Source of the DNA: an uncultured Chloroflexota bacterium
Lineage (GTDB): Bacteria; Chloroflexota; Anaerolineae; Aggregatilineales; Phototrophicaceae
Assembly: GCA_937974245.1 (NCBI GenBank)
Contig: CALJKV010000105.1
Location: 62,001 to 126,000, forward strand
Direction of reading: 5' to 3'
Length of the DNA stretch: 64,000 nt
Each line of letters begins with the position of its first letter. Within the stretch, counting starts at the first letter, position 1. Positions 44,341 through 53,577 of the stretch are shown here, one piece after another. The position numbers and the translations under genes were made by a program. Under the pieces are notes generated by a model. It ran no database searches, had not been told where the DNA came from, and was given only the letters and a program-made list of their open reading frames with translations.

Positions 44341-46031
44341 AGCAAACAATCCGTTCCATCGTTCGCGCCATCAATCCGCTGCGCTGGCTGCGGCGCGGCG
44401 CGTTCGCCCTGGGCAATCTGCGGCGGCGGCGGCGTAAAATTGAGTATGTGTCGCTGACTCTGCCGGCATCCTTGCCTCCGCTGCCGGAACCTCGTTCCTG
44501 GTGGCAGCGGCGCGTCTTAGGCGCGGCGACGCTCAGCCTGTTGGAATTGGATCGCTTTTTCGAGCAGTTGGGGCGTGACCCGCGTCCCAAAGGGGTCATC
44601 CTGCATTTACGCGGCTTCAATATGACGCTGGCCGACCTGCAAACGCTGCGTGGAAGCCTGCTCCGGCTGCGGCAGTCCGGTAAACGGGTCATCTGCTTTG
44701 CTCAGGACTACGACAACGCGGCCTATTTTATCGCCAGCGCCGCCGATGAAATCATCTTGCAGCCCGGCGGCACACTCAACACTGTCGGTTTGCTGAATCA
44801 GGCGGTTTTTCTGAAAGACGCGCTGGGCGCAGCCGGCGTGCAGGCCGAAAGTGTGGCGATTTCCCCCTATAAAACCGCTCTTGATCGCTTCGCTCGCAGC
44901 GAACCGTCGCCCGAATCCCGCGAGCAACTCAATTGGCTGATCGATTCACAGTTTGACATCATTGTGGGAGGCATCGCGGAAGGCCGCCGCATGACCCCCG
45001 ACGCGGTACGGGCGATGATTGACGACGCGCCCCACCTGGACGACAATGCCTTTGCTTCCGGGTATGTGGACGCCCTCGAGTCCGAGGAAGGGCTGCACCG
45101 CCGCCTGGAGAGCGAACATATCATCACTTTCAAACAGGCGCAAAAAAACTTGTTTCGCCAGTGGCGCAAACCCATTGACCACTATGTAGCGCTGCTGCGC
45201 GTGGGTGGGATGATTATCCAGGGTGAAAGTGGCCGCCCTCCGGTAGACATCCCGATACCCATCATCGGCGGGGAACGTATGGGCGACATCACCGTCGTCA
45301 ACCAGGTGCGGGCGTTGATGAAAGACCAGGACGCGGCGGCGGTCATCCTGTTTATTGACAGCGGCGGCGGGTCGGCGGCGGCTTCAGAAGCGATGGCCTC
45401 GGCGCTGGATGAACTGGCGAAAGACCGCCCGCTGGTAGTCTGCATGAACAGTGTAGCGGCGTCCGGCGGCTACTATATTGCCACACCCGCGCACTGGATT
45501 GTCGCCCAACAAGGGACGATTACCGGCTCAATCGGCGTCATCAGCGGCAAGATTATCACCGATGGACTGTGGGATCGCCTGCACGTTAACCGAGTACAGT
45601 TCGCACGCGGCGCGAATGCCGATCTTTACGGCGATACCGGTCCGATCACCGATACCCAACGCGCCAAACTGCGTGCCGGAATCGAACACACCTACCACCA
45701 GTTCACCGAGCGTGTGGCACACAGCCGTAAGACGACCACCGAAGCAGTGAATGCTGTGGGTGGTGGCCGAGTATGGACGGGACAGCAGGCCAGAATGCAC
45801 GGGCTGGTAGATGAATTGGGCGGGCTGGATGCGGCGCTCAAAAAAGCGCGGGAACTGGCACACCTGCCGGAAGATACGCCACTGGCAATCTATCAGGGCA
45901 AGGCCAGACCACTGCCGCCCCAACTGGCCGAAAAAGCCGATCCCGCCGCCGCACTGCGCTATCTCCACGAGAATTTGCGGGCGATTTATAACGGTTCGGC
46001 GCAGTTTCTCCTACCGTTCTGGTGGGAGTAG
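44337..46031 (+). CDS. sppA: Signal peptide peptidase SppA (67K type)
   Basis: Serine-lysine protease IV of 564 residues with two tandem Clp-like domains. The lysine K179 (SPYKTALDRF) in the first half and serine S376 (NSVAASGGYY) in the second match the dyad of E. coli SppA (K209 and S409). ITGSIGVISGK and the surrounding blocks are also typical. The N-terminus is Arg-rich (LRRRRRK) and has no clear membrane helix, unlike the E. coli enzyme, so the protein may be peripheral to the membrane. It overlaps the GT4 gene by four bases. Confidence 0.9.
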   Translation: MKQTIRSIVRAINPLRWLRRGAFALGNLRRRRRKIEYVSLTLPASLPPLPEPRSWWQRRVLGAATLSLLELDRFFEQLGRDPRPKGVILHLRGFNMTLADLQTLRGSLLRLRQSGKRVICFAQDYDNAAYFIASAADEIILQPGGTLNTVGLLNQAVFLKDALGAAGVQAESVAISPYKTALDRFARSEPSPESREQLNWLIDSQFDIIVGGIAEGRRMTPDAVRAMIDDAPHLDDNAFASGYVDALESEEGLHRRLESEHIITFKQAQKNLFRQWRKPIDHYVALLRVGGMIIQGESGRPPVDIPIPIIGGERMGDITVVNQVRALMKDQDAAAVILFIDSGGGSAAASEAMASALDELAKDRPLVVCMNSVAASGGYYIATPAHWIVAQQGTITGSIGVISGKIITDGLWDRLHVNRVQFARGANADLYGDTGPITDTQRAKLRAGIEHTYHQFTERVAHSRKTTTEAVNAVGGGRVWTGQQARMHGLVDELGGLDAALKKARELAHLPEDTPLAIYQGKARPLPPQLAEKADPAAALRYLHENLRAIYNGSAQFLLPFWWE

Positions 46032-46133
46032 GCGCGAAAAGCGGGAATATCCCCTGTTACAGGTGGTGAACGGCAAGACGGCTGTCTCCACTGTCCGCTC
46101 TGACCGTAAGTGAGATGAATGTGAGGTAATGTG

Positions 46134-46946
46134 ATGACCGGATTTCACCGTTTTCAAATTGGCGGTTTCGCCGCTGTCACCGTAAACGATGGGCAGTTCG
46201 CCCGTGAGGCAGGCATTTTTTTCGGCAGTGTCCCCGCCGCCGAACTGGAGCCGGTATTAGCCGCCAATGGCCTTACACGCGATGCGGTGCCGTCCTGGTT
46301 TGACCCGCTGGTTATCGAGACCGGCCAGCATAAAGTCGTGGTGGATACCGGCAACGGGCCGGAACGCGACGGGCAGATTATGTCCAATATGGCCGCCGCT
46401 GGCATTGCCCCGGCGACCATTGACACCGTGATTATCACCCACGCGCACGGCGACCACATCGGCGGCAACACCACATTGGACGGCACGCCCGCTTTTCCCA
46501 ACGCCCGTTACATCATCCAGCGCCAGGAGTGGGACTACTGGACAGCGGACGACCTGCTGCGCCGCACGCCGGAACGTGCTCCTTTCCTGCGCAAAAACCT
46601 ATTGGATATCCAGCACTTGTTTACGTTTGTCGAAGGCGATGCCGAAATCGTGCCAGGGATAAGGGCAATTTTCTCGCCGGGACATACACCCGGCCACATG
46701 GCACTGCTCGTCAACGGGCAGATGCTGCATGTTGGCGACGCGCTGCACCAACCACTGCACGCCGAACGCCCGGATTGGTCGCCTGTGTTCGATTCACTGC
46801 CGGATGTCGCCCCGGCCTCCCGCCGCAAGCTGATGAAAATGGCCGTGGAGCAGAACTTACGGGTGTTCGGTTTTCACTTCCCGTTTCCCGGCTACGGATA
46901 CGTAAGACCCAAAGGCAATACCTGGACATGGCAACCGGAACTGTAA
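46134..46946 (+). CDS. MBL-fold hydrolase, AHL lactonase-like
   Basis: A metallo-beta-lactamase-fold protein of 270 residues. The metal motif is HAHGDH at 103-108, followed by HTPGHMAL and GDALHQPLH, which are typical of the lactonase and alkylsulfatase-like subgroup. The long N-terminal stretch of about 60 residues before the core is typical of this type. ATG at 46134 has GAGG seven bases upstream. It is followed, after 26 bases, by a membrane protein gene. Confidence 0.85.
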   Translation: MTGFHRFQIGGFAAVTVNDGQFAREAGIFFGSVPAAELEPVLAANGLTRDAVPSWFDPLVIETGQHKVVVDTGNGPERDGQIMSNMAAAGIAPATIDTVIITHAHGDHIGGNTTLDGTPAFPNARYIIQRQEWDYWTADDLLRRTPERAPFLRKNLLDIQHLFTFVEGDAEIVPGIRAIFSPGHTPGHMALLVNGQMLHVGDALHQPLHAERPDWSPVFDSLPDVAPASRRKLMKMAVEQNLRVFGFHFPFPGYGYVRPKGNTWTWQPEL

Positions 46947-46972
46947 CCCGATTCTAGAAAGGTGGTGTCACC

Positions 46973-47824
46973 ATGCTTGAACCAGGTCAAACCCGCCACG
47001 TCTTTCGGCTTATCGTGCCCGGAATGGCATTCATTATCGTCCTGGTGGCTGCCTTCTCCCTCACGCCAGTGCCTATTCTGGGGAATTTCGCTTCTACCGC
47101 CTCCCCCACCGTGACAGGCACAGCCTCGCCAACGCCACCCTACGACCCAACCCTGTACGCTCTGCGCCGGTATCAGTTCCTCTACATTGCCGCCAGCTAT
47201 GGCCCCACTGAAGGCGCAGTATTCCAGGCGACGGAAGCCGCAGTGATCGCTACGTGGCAGGGCACGACGACTCCGCTGCCCACCCCTACCTGGGGAAATA
47301 GCACTGCCGGGCTTTCCGGGGTGAATGCCGCCGGGACACTGGCCGCGCTGATGTTCCCCACGCCCGCTCCTCCCCTCCCCACCGCGCAGTACATCGAATG
47401 CGGCTGGCAGTGGGCGACTCAGCCGCTGCCCGAACTGACCGGACAAATCCGCGCCATGTTCATTGCAGCCGGAATAGCCGATGTTGAAATCCAGGCGACG
47501 GCTTTTGGTGAGAACTGTGTGCCGGGACGAGAAGGTGTAGCCGGGTATTTCGCGGCGATGGAAACTGACTTTGATATAACACTCACAATGGACGCCGGGT
47601 TGGATGATGAGGCGCTCGGCAGGCAGGTAGCGAACGCGCTGGATGTGCTGGCGCACTTCCCGCCCGATACCACCCCAGGCCCAATGTCCGGCTATCTCAC
47701 GCTCGTCATCCTGCAAGGCAGTACAGCGCGTCAGTGGCGATTGCACGTCAACGACGCCCTGGCTGCCCATGAACAGGGGCTGACCGGCGCGGCGCTGCTG
47801 GCGGCGCTGGATGCGGGCGACTAG
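46973..47824 (+). CDS. Membrane-anchored hypothetical protein
   Basis: A 283-residue protein with one N-terminal membrane segment (about 14-36: VPGMAFIIVLVAAFSLTP) and a Thr/Pro/Ser linker (about 40-60). The rest is presumably extracytoplasmic; one more Pro/Thr-rich stretch is near 90-110. The C-terminal 150 residues alternate helices and strands (IQATAFGENCVPG, FDITLTMDAGLDDEALG). Two cysteines are present. No family recognised. AGGTGG before the ATG is a good ribosome binding site. It probably shares a transcript with the upstream MBL gene. Confidence 0.65.
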   Translation: MLEPGQTRHVFRLIVPGMAFIIVLVAAFSLTPVPILGNFASTASPTVTGTASPTPPYDPTLYALRRYQFLYIAASYGPTEGAVFQATEAAVIATWQGTTTPLPTPTWGNSTAGLSGVNAAGTLAALMFPTPAPPLPTAQYIECGWQWATQPLPELTGQIRAMFIAAGIADVEIQATAFGENCVPGREGVAGYFAAMETDFDITLTMDAGLDDEALGRQVANALDVLAHFPPDTTPGPMSGYLTLVILQGSTARQWRLHVNDALAAHEQGLTGAALLAALDAGD

Positions 47825-47900
47825 ATGGTCTGTCGTGGATCGCCCAAAGTTGGGTACAATCCGTGCATAAGGTTTTGTAGCATAAGAAAGGTTAAGCACC

Positions 47901-48836
47901 ATGCGCTTTCACTATACCCAACTGTTCAGCACCTATAGTATTGTCGCCCGCGACCCGGAAACCGGGTGGTTGGGTGTAGCGGTGCAAACCCACCAGATGA
48001 GCGTCGGGCGCGTAGTCCCCTGGCTGCTGCCGGGTGTGGGGGCGCTGGCAACGCAGTCCCTGACTAATATCAGTTTTGGGCCGATTGGCATGGAGATGCT
48101 CAAGCAGAGTGTTCCCGCCGCCCGTGTCGTCGCGGCGCTGGTGGCTTCTGACGAAGGGGCCAACCGGCGGCAGCTGGCAGTAGTGGATGCTGAGGGGCGT
48201 TCGGCGGCCTGGACAGGCGATGGCTGTATCGCTCACGCTGCCCATCATGCTGGGGAGGGCTATTCAGTGCAGGCTAACATGATGACCCGTGACACGGTGA
48301 TCCCAGCGATGGTTGCCGCTTACGAGAGCGCTTCCGGCAACCTGGCGGATCGCATGGTCGCGGCGCTGATCGCGGCTCAGGAAGAAGACGGCGACATTCG
48401 CGGGATGCAGTCGGCGGCGCTGAAAATCGTCTCCGGCAACAAGGAAGACCCGGCCTGGATGTCCCTGTATGACGTGCGCGTGGATGAACATGCCGAGCCG
48501 GTGAAAGAACTCACACGCCTGGTGCGACTGGCCGGGGCGCAGATTCTCGATAACCGGGCGGATCGCGCTTTCCGTGCCGGGCATCGTGCCGAGGCTCTGG
48601 CGCAGTGGACACAGGCGCGGGCAACCGCCCCGGAACTGGAAGAGCTTCCCTTCTGGCAAGCCGTCACGCTGGCGGATAACGCCGGCGACATCGAGGCGGC
48701 AGTGGCGATATTACGCCCGGCGCTGGCGAACGATCCCCGCCGTGAACACTGGATTGACCTGGTGCGGCGGCTGGAAGTCTGCGGCATTATCGAGCGTGAA
48801 GGTACGGCGGACGAACTCATCGCGGCGCTGGAATAA
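47901..48836 (+). CDS. DUF1028 family protein (Ntn-hydrolase-like)
   Basis: A 311-residue protein. The first 210 residues follow the DUF1028 pattern: FSTYSIVARDPETGWLGVAVQTH at the start, then PGVGALATQSLTNISFGPIG and NMMTRDTVIPAM. The family is predicted to be related to the Ntn hydrolases and its activity is undetermined. The last 100 residues are helical and look like a TPR-type segment (RAEALAQWTQARATAPELE, GDIEAAVAILRPAL). It lies 22 bases ahead of the Smr gene and is probably in one operon with it. Confidence 0.82.
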   Translation: MRFHYTQLFSTYSIVARDPETGWLGVAVQTHQMSVGRVVPWLLPGVGALATQSLTNISFGPIGMEMLKQSVPAARVVAALVASDEGANRRQLAVVDAEGRSAAWTGDGCIAHAAHHAGEGYSVQANMMTRDTVIPAMVAAYESASGNLADRMVAALIAAQEEDGDIRGMQSAALKIVSGNKEDPAWMSLYDVRVDEHAEPVKELTRLVRLAGAQILDNRADRAFRAGHRAEALAQWTQARATAPELEELPFWQAVTLADNAGDIEAAVAILRPALANDPRREHWIDLVRRLEVCGIIEREGTADELIAALE

Positions 48837-48858
48837 GAGTAAAGCAAAGAGGCGACCT

Positions 48859-49113
48859 ATGGCGAAACTTAAATTGGACTTACACGACATCTATAACAAG
48901 GGCGACAAGATCGAAGCGGAACTCCAGCGCATGATGGATGAAGCCGTCGAGAAGAAAATCGCACTGGTGGAGATCATTCCCGGCAAAGGCAGCGGCCAGC
49001 TCAAAAAGCGCGTGCTGCGCTTCCTTGACCAGAAACATATCCGCGCCCTTTACCACCGCGTCGAAAAAGACGATAAGAACTTTGGCCGTATTTTCATCCA
49101 CTTCCGCCATTAA
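48859..49113 (+). CDS. Smr-domain protein
   Basis: An 84-residue protein consisting of an Smr (small MutS-related) domain: LDLHDIYNKGDKIEAEL at the start and the motif EIIPGKGSGQLKKRV in the middle. The family usually has a nuclease or nucleic-acid-binding role, as in the C-terminus of MutS2. Stand-alone bacterial Smr proteins act on RNA or DNA; the exact activity is unproven. The ATG at 48859 follows AAAGAGG. A longer frame from 48574 overlaps the DUF1028 gene and is not the start. Confidence 0.85.
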   Translation: MAKLKLDLHDIYNKGDKIEAELQRMMDEAVEKKIALVEIIPGKGSGQLKKRVLRFLDQKHIRALYHRVEKDDKNFGRIFIHFRH

Positions 49114-49220
49114 CCAGACATCCGGGATAGGTTTCTGCCTGTCCAGCATACGGCAAGCGTGCCGCTCTACACTATCCCAAAGATTTATCGGATATAGCAT
49201 GAAGCAAAGTGAGGATTGTT

Positions 49221-50078
49221 ATGCAGCAGAGACGACTGGGCCGTACCGGCCACATGAGCAGCGTGATTATTTTTGGCGCGGCAGCGTTCTCGGAGATTGA
49301 CCAGGATTCCGCGAACCGGGCGCTCGACCTGGGACTGTCTTATGGCGTTAATCATATTGATGTTGCGCCACAGTACGGGCAGGCCGAAGAACGGCTCGGC
49401 CCCTGGCTGGAAAATCACCGGGACAAGTTCTTCCTGGGCTGCAAAACACAGGAACGCGAACGTGCCACATCCTGGGCGGAACTTCAACGTTCCTTGAAAA
49501 AACTACATACCGACAAACTCAACCTCTACCAGCTTCATGCTGTCACGACTTTTGAGGAACTCGACGCGGCGATGGGGCCGGGCGGCGCGATTGAAACGCT
49601 GCAAGAGGCGCGCGAAAAAGGGTTGACACGCTGGCTGGGCATCACCGGGCACGGGTTGCAATCTCCGGCAGTTTTTGTGGCGGCGCTCGAACGCTTTGAC
49701 TTCGATACGGTCATGTTCCCCATCCACCCCCGGTTGTACGCCGACCCGGACTACCGGCGCGATGCGGAACGCCTGCTCAAGCTGTGCGTGGAGAAAGATG
49801 TTGGCGTACAGATTATTAAGGCTGTCACGAAAAGCCCCTGGAGCGGCCGGGAAAAACAGTACAACACCTGGTATCAGCCGTATGACACGCCGGAACGTAT
49901 TACCCAGGGAGTACGTTTCGCCCTTTCACAGGAAGGCGTGACAGGCATCCCCAGCGCCGGGGATGTGCGCCTGCTGCCGCATGTGCTGGAGGCCGGGGCG
50001 CACTTCACACCCATGACACAAGAAGAGCAAGTCGCCGCCATTGAAGACTCACGGGTGCTGGCGCCACTGTTTACGTAG
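49221..50078 (+). CDS. Aldo/keto reductase
   Basis: AKR-fold NADPH-dependent oxidoreductase of 285 residues. The catalytic tetrad is visible: D and Y in NHIDVAPQYGQAEERL, K in FFLGCKTQERE, and H in LYQLHAV. The ending LPHVLEAGAHFTPMTQEEQ is the usual one for the AKR subgroup with 4Fe-4S-like or unknown partners, but no cysteine cluster is present. GAGGA lies five bases before the ATG at 49221. The gene ends at a strong hairpin facing a convergent gene. It is one of three AKR genes in the window. Confidence 0.9.
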   Translation: MQQRRLGRTGHMSSVIIFGAAAFSEIDQDSANRALDLGLSYGVNHIDVAPQYGQAEERLGPWLENHRDKFFLGCKTQERERATSWAELQRSLKKLHTDKLNLYQLHAVTTFEELDAAMGPGGAIETLQEAREKGLTRWLGITGHGLQSPAVFVAALERFDFDTVMFPIHPRLYADPDYRRDAERLLKLCVEKDVGVQIIKAVTKSPWSGREKQYNTWYQPYDTPERITQGVRFALSQEGVTGIPSAGDVRLLPHVLEAGAHFTPMTQEEQVAAIEDSRVLAPLFT

Positions 50079-50085
50079 TTCTTTA

Positions 50086-50120
50086 ATTCAGGGCGACCCC
50101 ATCGGTGAGTCGCCCTGAAT
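50086..50120. terminator. Bidirectional terminator, AKR / HerA-like gene
   Basis: ATTCAGGGCGAC at 50086-50097 pairs perfectly with GTCGCCCTGAAT at 50109-50120 across an 11-base loop. It lies between two convergent stop codons and serves both. Confidence 0.8.
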
Positions 50121-50153
50121 ACTCCGTTTGTTTGTTACCTACCCGCCCGCAAA

Positions 50154-51848
50154 TCACCGCAAGCGGCGTTCTTTGTCCCCGCTGCCCAATCGTTTCCGGG
50201 TGCGGTCAGTTGTGTCGTCCCCGCCAGTTCCATAGTTGCCCCGCGTGACGGCCTCATAGAAAGCCTGGTCATAGTTGCGCGTTTTGACCACCACTGGCAT
50301 CGGGACGGCATGACCCATGATGATCGCCTGTTGGCGGGTATCGAGCCGCGCCAGTACCTCGCGCAGGCTTTGCGCTCCGCTGATGCCGGTTAGCACTGCG
50401 TTGATGTCACGGTCATTATCGAGCAGCGCAGTCACCCGCGTCCCGATCTGGCTCATTACTTCCTCGTCAATACCGCTGGGGCGCTGGTCAACAACCAACA
50501 GGGTCACATTGTACTTGCGTAGTTCGCGGGCGATGATACCGAAAATCGTCTGGTTGGCGATGGCTGGGTCAAGGAACTTGTGTGCTTCTTCAATCGTGAT
50601 AAGCAATTGCGGCGGTTCATGGGCCGCGTCGCCCAGCGCCTTCTCAACCTTCTCCACATACTGGCGGTGGATACGCCGCGTGAGATAATTGGCGACCAGG
50701 ATGTACGCTTCCAGTTCGTTACCATAGCGCCCGAATTCCAGCACAACACTCTTTTGCTGCTCCACCAACAGACTGATAATACGGTCTACACTGTCGGATA
50801 CCGTCTCTTGTGAGAGGAAGTCCCAGCGTTCAAAGCGCTGTAACCGCCGCTGGAGCGCGGAATACGTGCCACCGCCAATGTTCGTGTTCTCCACAATGTC
50901 GTTAAAGTCATCTACCTCATCCTGGAGCAGACGCCGAATCCAGTTTCTTCCCCAGCGTTTCCGCATCGTGTAGGCCGCATCAATCATCGCGTCGGAGAGG
51001 TTCATCGTCGCCCGCAGCATGGCGATGTCTTCCGGTTCAATCTCATCAAACCCAAGTTTGACCTCAAAATCAAAGCGGGCATTGCGACGCCGTGAAGACT
51101 CGGAGTCCAGGGTGATAATGGTCACCCTGCCGGGGAACAACTGCGCCAGTCCCTTCGCCTTCGGCCCACGCTCGTCGGCAACTTCCCAACCGTAATCGTT
51201 GTGCATGTCAAAAATCAGGTTGACGGCTTGCTGGCGAGCAATCACTCCGGCCAGCAGCACCCGCGTGAGAAAACTCTTGCCTGTGCCACTCTTGCCGAAC
51301 ACCCCCACCGAACGCTCAACCAACCGCTTGAGGTCGAGGTTGATCTGCGTCTGTTCGAGTTCCAACGGCGCACCGACGTTAAAGTGACCGGCGTCTTCAT
51401 CGCCAAACACGGCGTTGACATCGCCCACAGTAGCATTCATCACCGGCATAAAGTGACTGGGGATGGTCTTGACCGGTTTCGGTTCGGTATTTTCCTCGTC
51501 AAGCGAGAGCATCGGCGCAACCGATACCAGGCCATAGGCGGTTGTCCCGATATACACATCGCGCAAAAACGCATCGGCCATATCGGGCGGGCTGTTCTGG
51601 ATGGCGGGGTTAGTATTATCCAGCGCGATGTCGGTAATCATGCAGAAAAAGCGCTTGCCGGATGCGCCATGCACCACAACATAGCGCCCGACGGCCAGTT
51701 CCTCAATCGGCTGCCCGCGATCCAGCTTGACGAGCAGCCCCTTGCTTAAAGAACCGCCGACCACCACACCCAGACGCACGGCGCCGGCATACATGGCTGA
51801 ACTCTGCGGGAACCAATCATCCAGGTTTTCAATCTTGCTATAGGCCAT
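50154..51848 (-). CDS. HerA/DUF87-type ATPase
   Basis: A 564-residue protein with an N-terminal HAS-barrel-like domain (about 18-75: AGAVRLGVVVGG, VGRYVVVHGASGKRFFC) and a RecA/FtsK-like ATPase core. Walker A is GKSGTGKS at 185-192, and Walker B with its glutamate is LLITIEEAHKFLD. This matches HerA, the hexameric translocase that works with NurA in DNA end resection in archaea and some bacteria, and similar DUF87 proteins of bacterial defence systems. No NurA or other nuclease gene is adjacent. I chose the ATG at 51846-51848 because GGAG lies six bases before it. Confidence 0.85.
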   Translation of the reverse strand: MAYSKIENLDDWFPQSSAMYAGAVRLGVVVGGSLSKGLLVKLDRGQPIEELAVGRYVVVHGASGKRFFCMITDIALDNTNPAIQNSPPDMADAFLRDVYIGTTAYGLVSVAPMLSLDEENTEPKPVKTIPSHFMPVMNATVGDVNAVFGDEDAGHFNVGAPLELEQTQINLDLKRLVERSVGVFGKSGTGKSFLTRVLLAGVIARQQAVNLIFDMHNDYGWEVADERGPKAKGLAQLFPGRVTIITLDSESSRRRNARFDFEVKLGFDEIEPEDIAMLRATMNLSDAMIDAAYTMRKRWGRNWIRRLLQDEVDDFNDIVENTNIGGGTYSALQRRLQRFERWDFLSQETVSDSVDRIISLLVEQQKSVVLEFGRYGNELEAYILVANYLTRRIHRQYVEKVEKALGDAAHEPPQLLITIEEAHKFLDPAIANQTIFGIIARELRKYNVTLLVVDQRPSGIDEEVMSQIGTRVTALLDNDRDINAVLTGISGAQSLREVLARLDTRQQAIIMGHAVPMPVVVKTRNYDQAFYEAVTRGNYGTGGDDTTDRTRKRLGSGDKERRLR

Positions 51849-52202
51849 AAGGGACTCCGTATCGCACGGCAAAATGGGTCGTCGAAATGAGTTTAATAAG
51901 GAATTTCCGCACCTTTGAAAACAGACAACTACCATTGTAACGCAAGGTCAGGCATAGGGCGATTGACATGTTGATTAAAACATCTGTTCTATTATAGCAC
52001 ACGGTCTGCCACTTCCCCACCCCTAAATCAGGGGGGTGACTGACTTCCTGGATAATGTTGAAACGCCGTCACACGCCCATGACACTACCGTGAATCAGCG
52101 ACATAAAAAGCATTCTGCGGGAAGACTATAAGTCCACCCCTCGTTGGAAACAGCGGTTACAGACGGTAAAATCCGCTTTCAAGGTTGTTTAAAGGAGGAA
52201 CA
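51849..52202. other. Divergent intergenic region, HerA-like / AKR
   Basis: 354 bases without a supported gene, between two diverging genes. It contains the family-2 palindrome at 52018-52038. TTCTATTATAGCAC near 51987 contains a -10-like TATTATAG box. TTAAAGGAGGAACA just before 52203 is the ribosome binding site of the AKR gene. Nothing else is recognised. Confidence 0.4.
52018..52038. repeat. Palindromic hairpin repeat, family 2 (copy B)
   Basis: CACCCCT pairs with AGGGGGGTG (one extra G) across AAATC. It resembles the hairpin at 20158-20175 in the core CCCT-AAATCAGGGG and in position, ahead of a plus-strand gene in a divergent gap. Neither copy has a T-run. Confidence 0.4.
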
Positions 52203-53195
52203 ATGGACTACCGTTCAATGGGAAAGACCGGACTCAAGGTGAGCGAACTTTGCCTGGGTGCGATGACCTTCGGGCGCGAGTCTACCGAAGAAATCAGCAT
52301 CGCCATGCTCAACCGCTTCGTAGAAGCTGGCGGTAATTTCATAGATACGGCGGACGTGTATTCCCAGGGTATCTCTGAAGAAATCCTGGGGCGCTGGTTG
52401 GGAAGGCAGCGCCGTGATGACTTCGTGATCGCTACGAAAGTGCGCTTCCCGATGGGCGATAAACCCAACGACGTGGGGTTAAGCCGTAAACACATCCTGG
52501 CGGGCGTCGAGGCCAGCCTGCGGCGGCTGAATACTGACTATATTGACCTCTACCAGGTTCACATGTGGGATCGAAGCACTCCCCTGGAAGAGACGCTCAG
52601 CACGCTCGACAGCCTGGTACGGAACGGCAAGGTGCGCTATATCGGGGCGAGCAACTTCACCGGCTGGCAGCTTCAAAAGGCGATTGACCTCAGCCAGCAG
52701 ATGGGTTGGGAGCCGTTTACCTGTCTGCAACCGCTGTATAACCTGCTGGATCGGGAACTCGAATGGGAACTCATGCCGGTCTGCCTGAATGAGGGCGTGG
52801 GGATCATCCCCTGGAGTCCGCTGCGCGGCGGCTGGCTGAGCGGCAAATACCGCCGCGAGATGACCGGGCCGCAAGCCGGGACGCGGGTCAAGCAGGCGGA
52901 AGAGATGGGCTGGAGCGAAACGTGGAGCGTCTATAACAACGAGCATACCTGGACAGTGATTGACACCGTGCTGGCGGTAGGGGCAGAAACCGGCAAATCG
53001 CCAGCACAGGTGGCGCTCAACTGGCTGTTACAGCGCCCCGGTGTGACCGCACCCATCATCGGCGCCCGCACAATGGCACAATTCGAGGACAACCTCGGCG
53101 CGGCAGGCTGGGCACTCAGCACCGACCAGATGGAACTTCTCAACACAGCCAGCGACAAACGCCTGCCCTACCCGTATGACGTCCAAAGCAGATAA
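52203..53195 (+). CDS. Aldo/keto reductase, YajO/tas-like
   Basis: NADPH-dependent AKR of 330 residues. The tetrad is D and Y in NFIDTADVYSQGISEE, K in VIATKVRFPMGD, and H in LYQVHMWD. WSPLRGGWLSGKYRR and GARTMAQFEDNLGA are typical of the group of AKRs including YajO and the potassium channel beta subunit. GGAGG lies five bases before the ATG. The gene ends at a strong terminator (53213-53245). A decayed copy of its 3' end and terminator is seen 1.7 kb further right (54871-55017). Confidence 0.93.
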   Translation: MDYRSMGKTGLKVSELCLGAMTFGRESTEEISIAMLNRFVEAGGNFIDTADVYSQGISEEILGRWLGRQRRDDFVIATKVRFPMGDKPNDVGLSRKHILAGVEASLRRLNTDYIDLYQVHMWDRSTPLEETLSTLDSLVRNGKVRYIGASNFTGWQLQKAIDLSQQMGWEPFTCLQPLYNLLDRELEWELMPVCLNEGVGIIPWSPLRGGWLSGKYRREMTGPQAGTRVKQAEEMGWSETWSVYNNEHTWTVIDTVLAVGAETGKSPAQVALNWLLQRPGVTAPIIGARTMAQFEDNLGAAGWALSTDQMELLNTASDKRLPYPYDVQSR

Positions 53196-53212
53196 GCATT
53201 CCACCTGATCGC

Positions 53213-53245
53213 ACAGGAGACACCTCTCGTGGGTGTCTCCTGTGT
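53213..53245 (+). terminator. Terminator of the AKR gene
   Basis: CACAGGAGACACC at 53213-53225 pairs perfectly with GGTGTCTCCTGTG at 53233-53245 across seven bases (TCTCGTG), followed by TCCTTC. It is a very stable 13-base stem. Confidence 0.8.
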
Positions 53246-53296
53246 CCTTCAACATAGTTACACATCGTCCACCGCTGGCGGGCGTTCGCCTTGTAA

Positions 53297-53542
53297 CTAA
53301 GCCCACCCTAACTCAGTTTTGACTTCATGACCACCGCTGACCGCCTTGTTTAGAATGTCAATGAACTCAGCGAGGGGTACGCGATGGACTCTGGTTGCCC
53401 ATTCAACAGTGAGGGCTTTCGTAATGAGTTTTCTAACGGAATAGCGCCCGACTCGGCGGACGCCAAACACTTCCATCACGGGGGCAATATCGCCATATTC
53501 CTCTAAAATTTCTGATACGCGGGTATCTTTTGTGATTTCCAT
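53297..53542 (-). CDS. DUF1858-like small protein
   Basis: An 81-residue protein whose first 35 residues (ITKDTRVSEILEEYGDIAPVMEVFGV) match the DUF1858 pattern, a small helical domain also found at the N-terminus of ScdA/Ric iron-sulfur repair proteins. The Cys that usually ends this domain is absent: the sequence reads VFGVRRVGRYSV. A further 45 residues of helix follow. AAGGGAG precedes the ATG at 53540-53542. It follows the patatin gene on the same strand after 35 bases, so the two are probably one operon. Confidence 0.65.
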   Translation of the reverse strand: MEITKDTRVSEILEEYGDIAPVMEVFGVRRVGRYSVRKLITKALTVEWATRVHRVPLAEFIDILNKAVSGGHEVKTELGWA

Positions 53543-53577
53543 ATCAACTCCCTTAATGTATCGCCAGGCATATTTTT

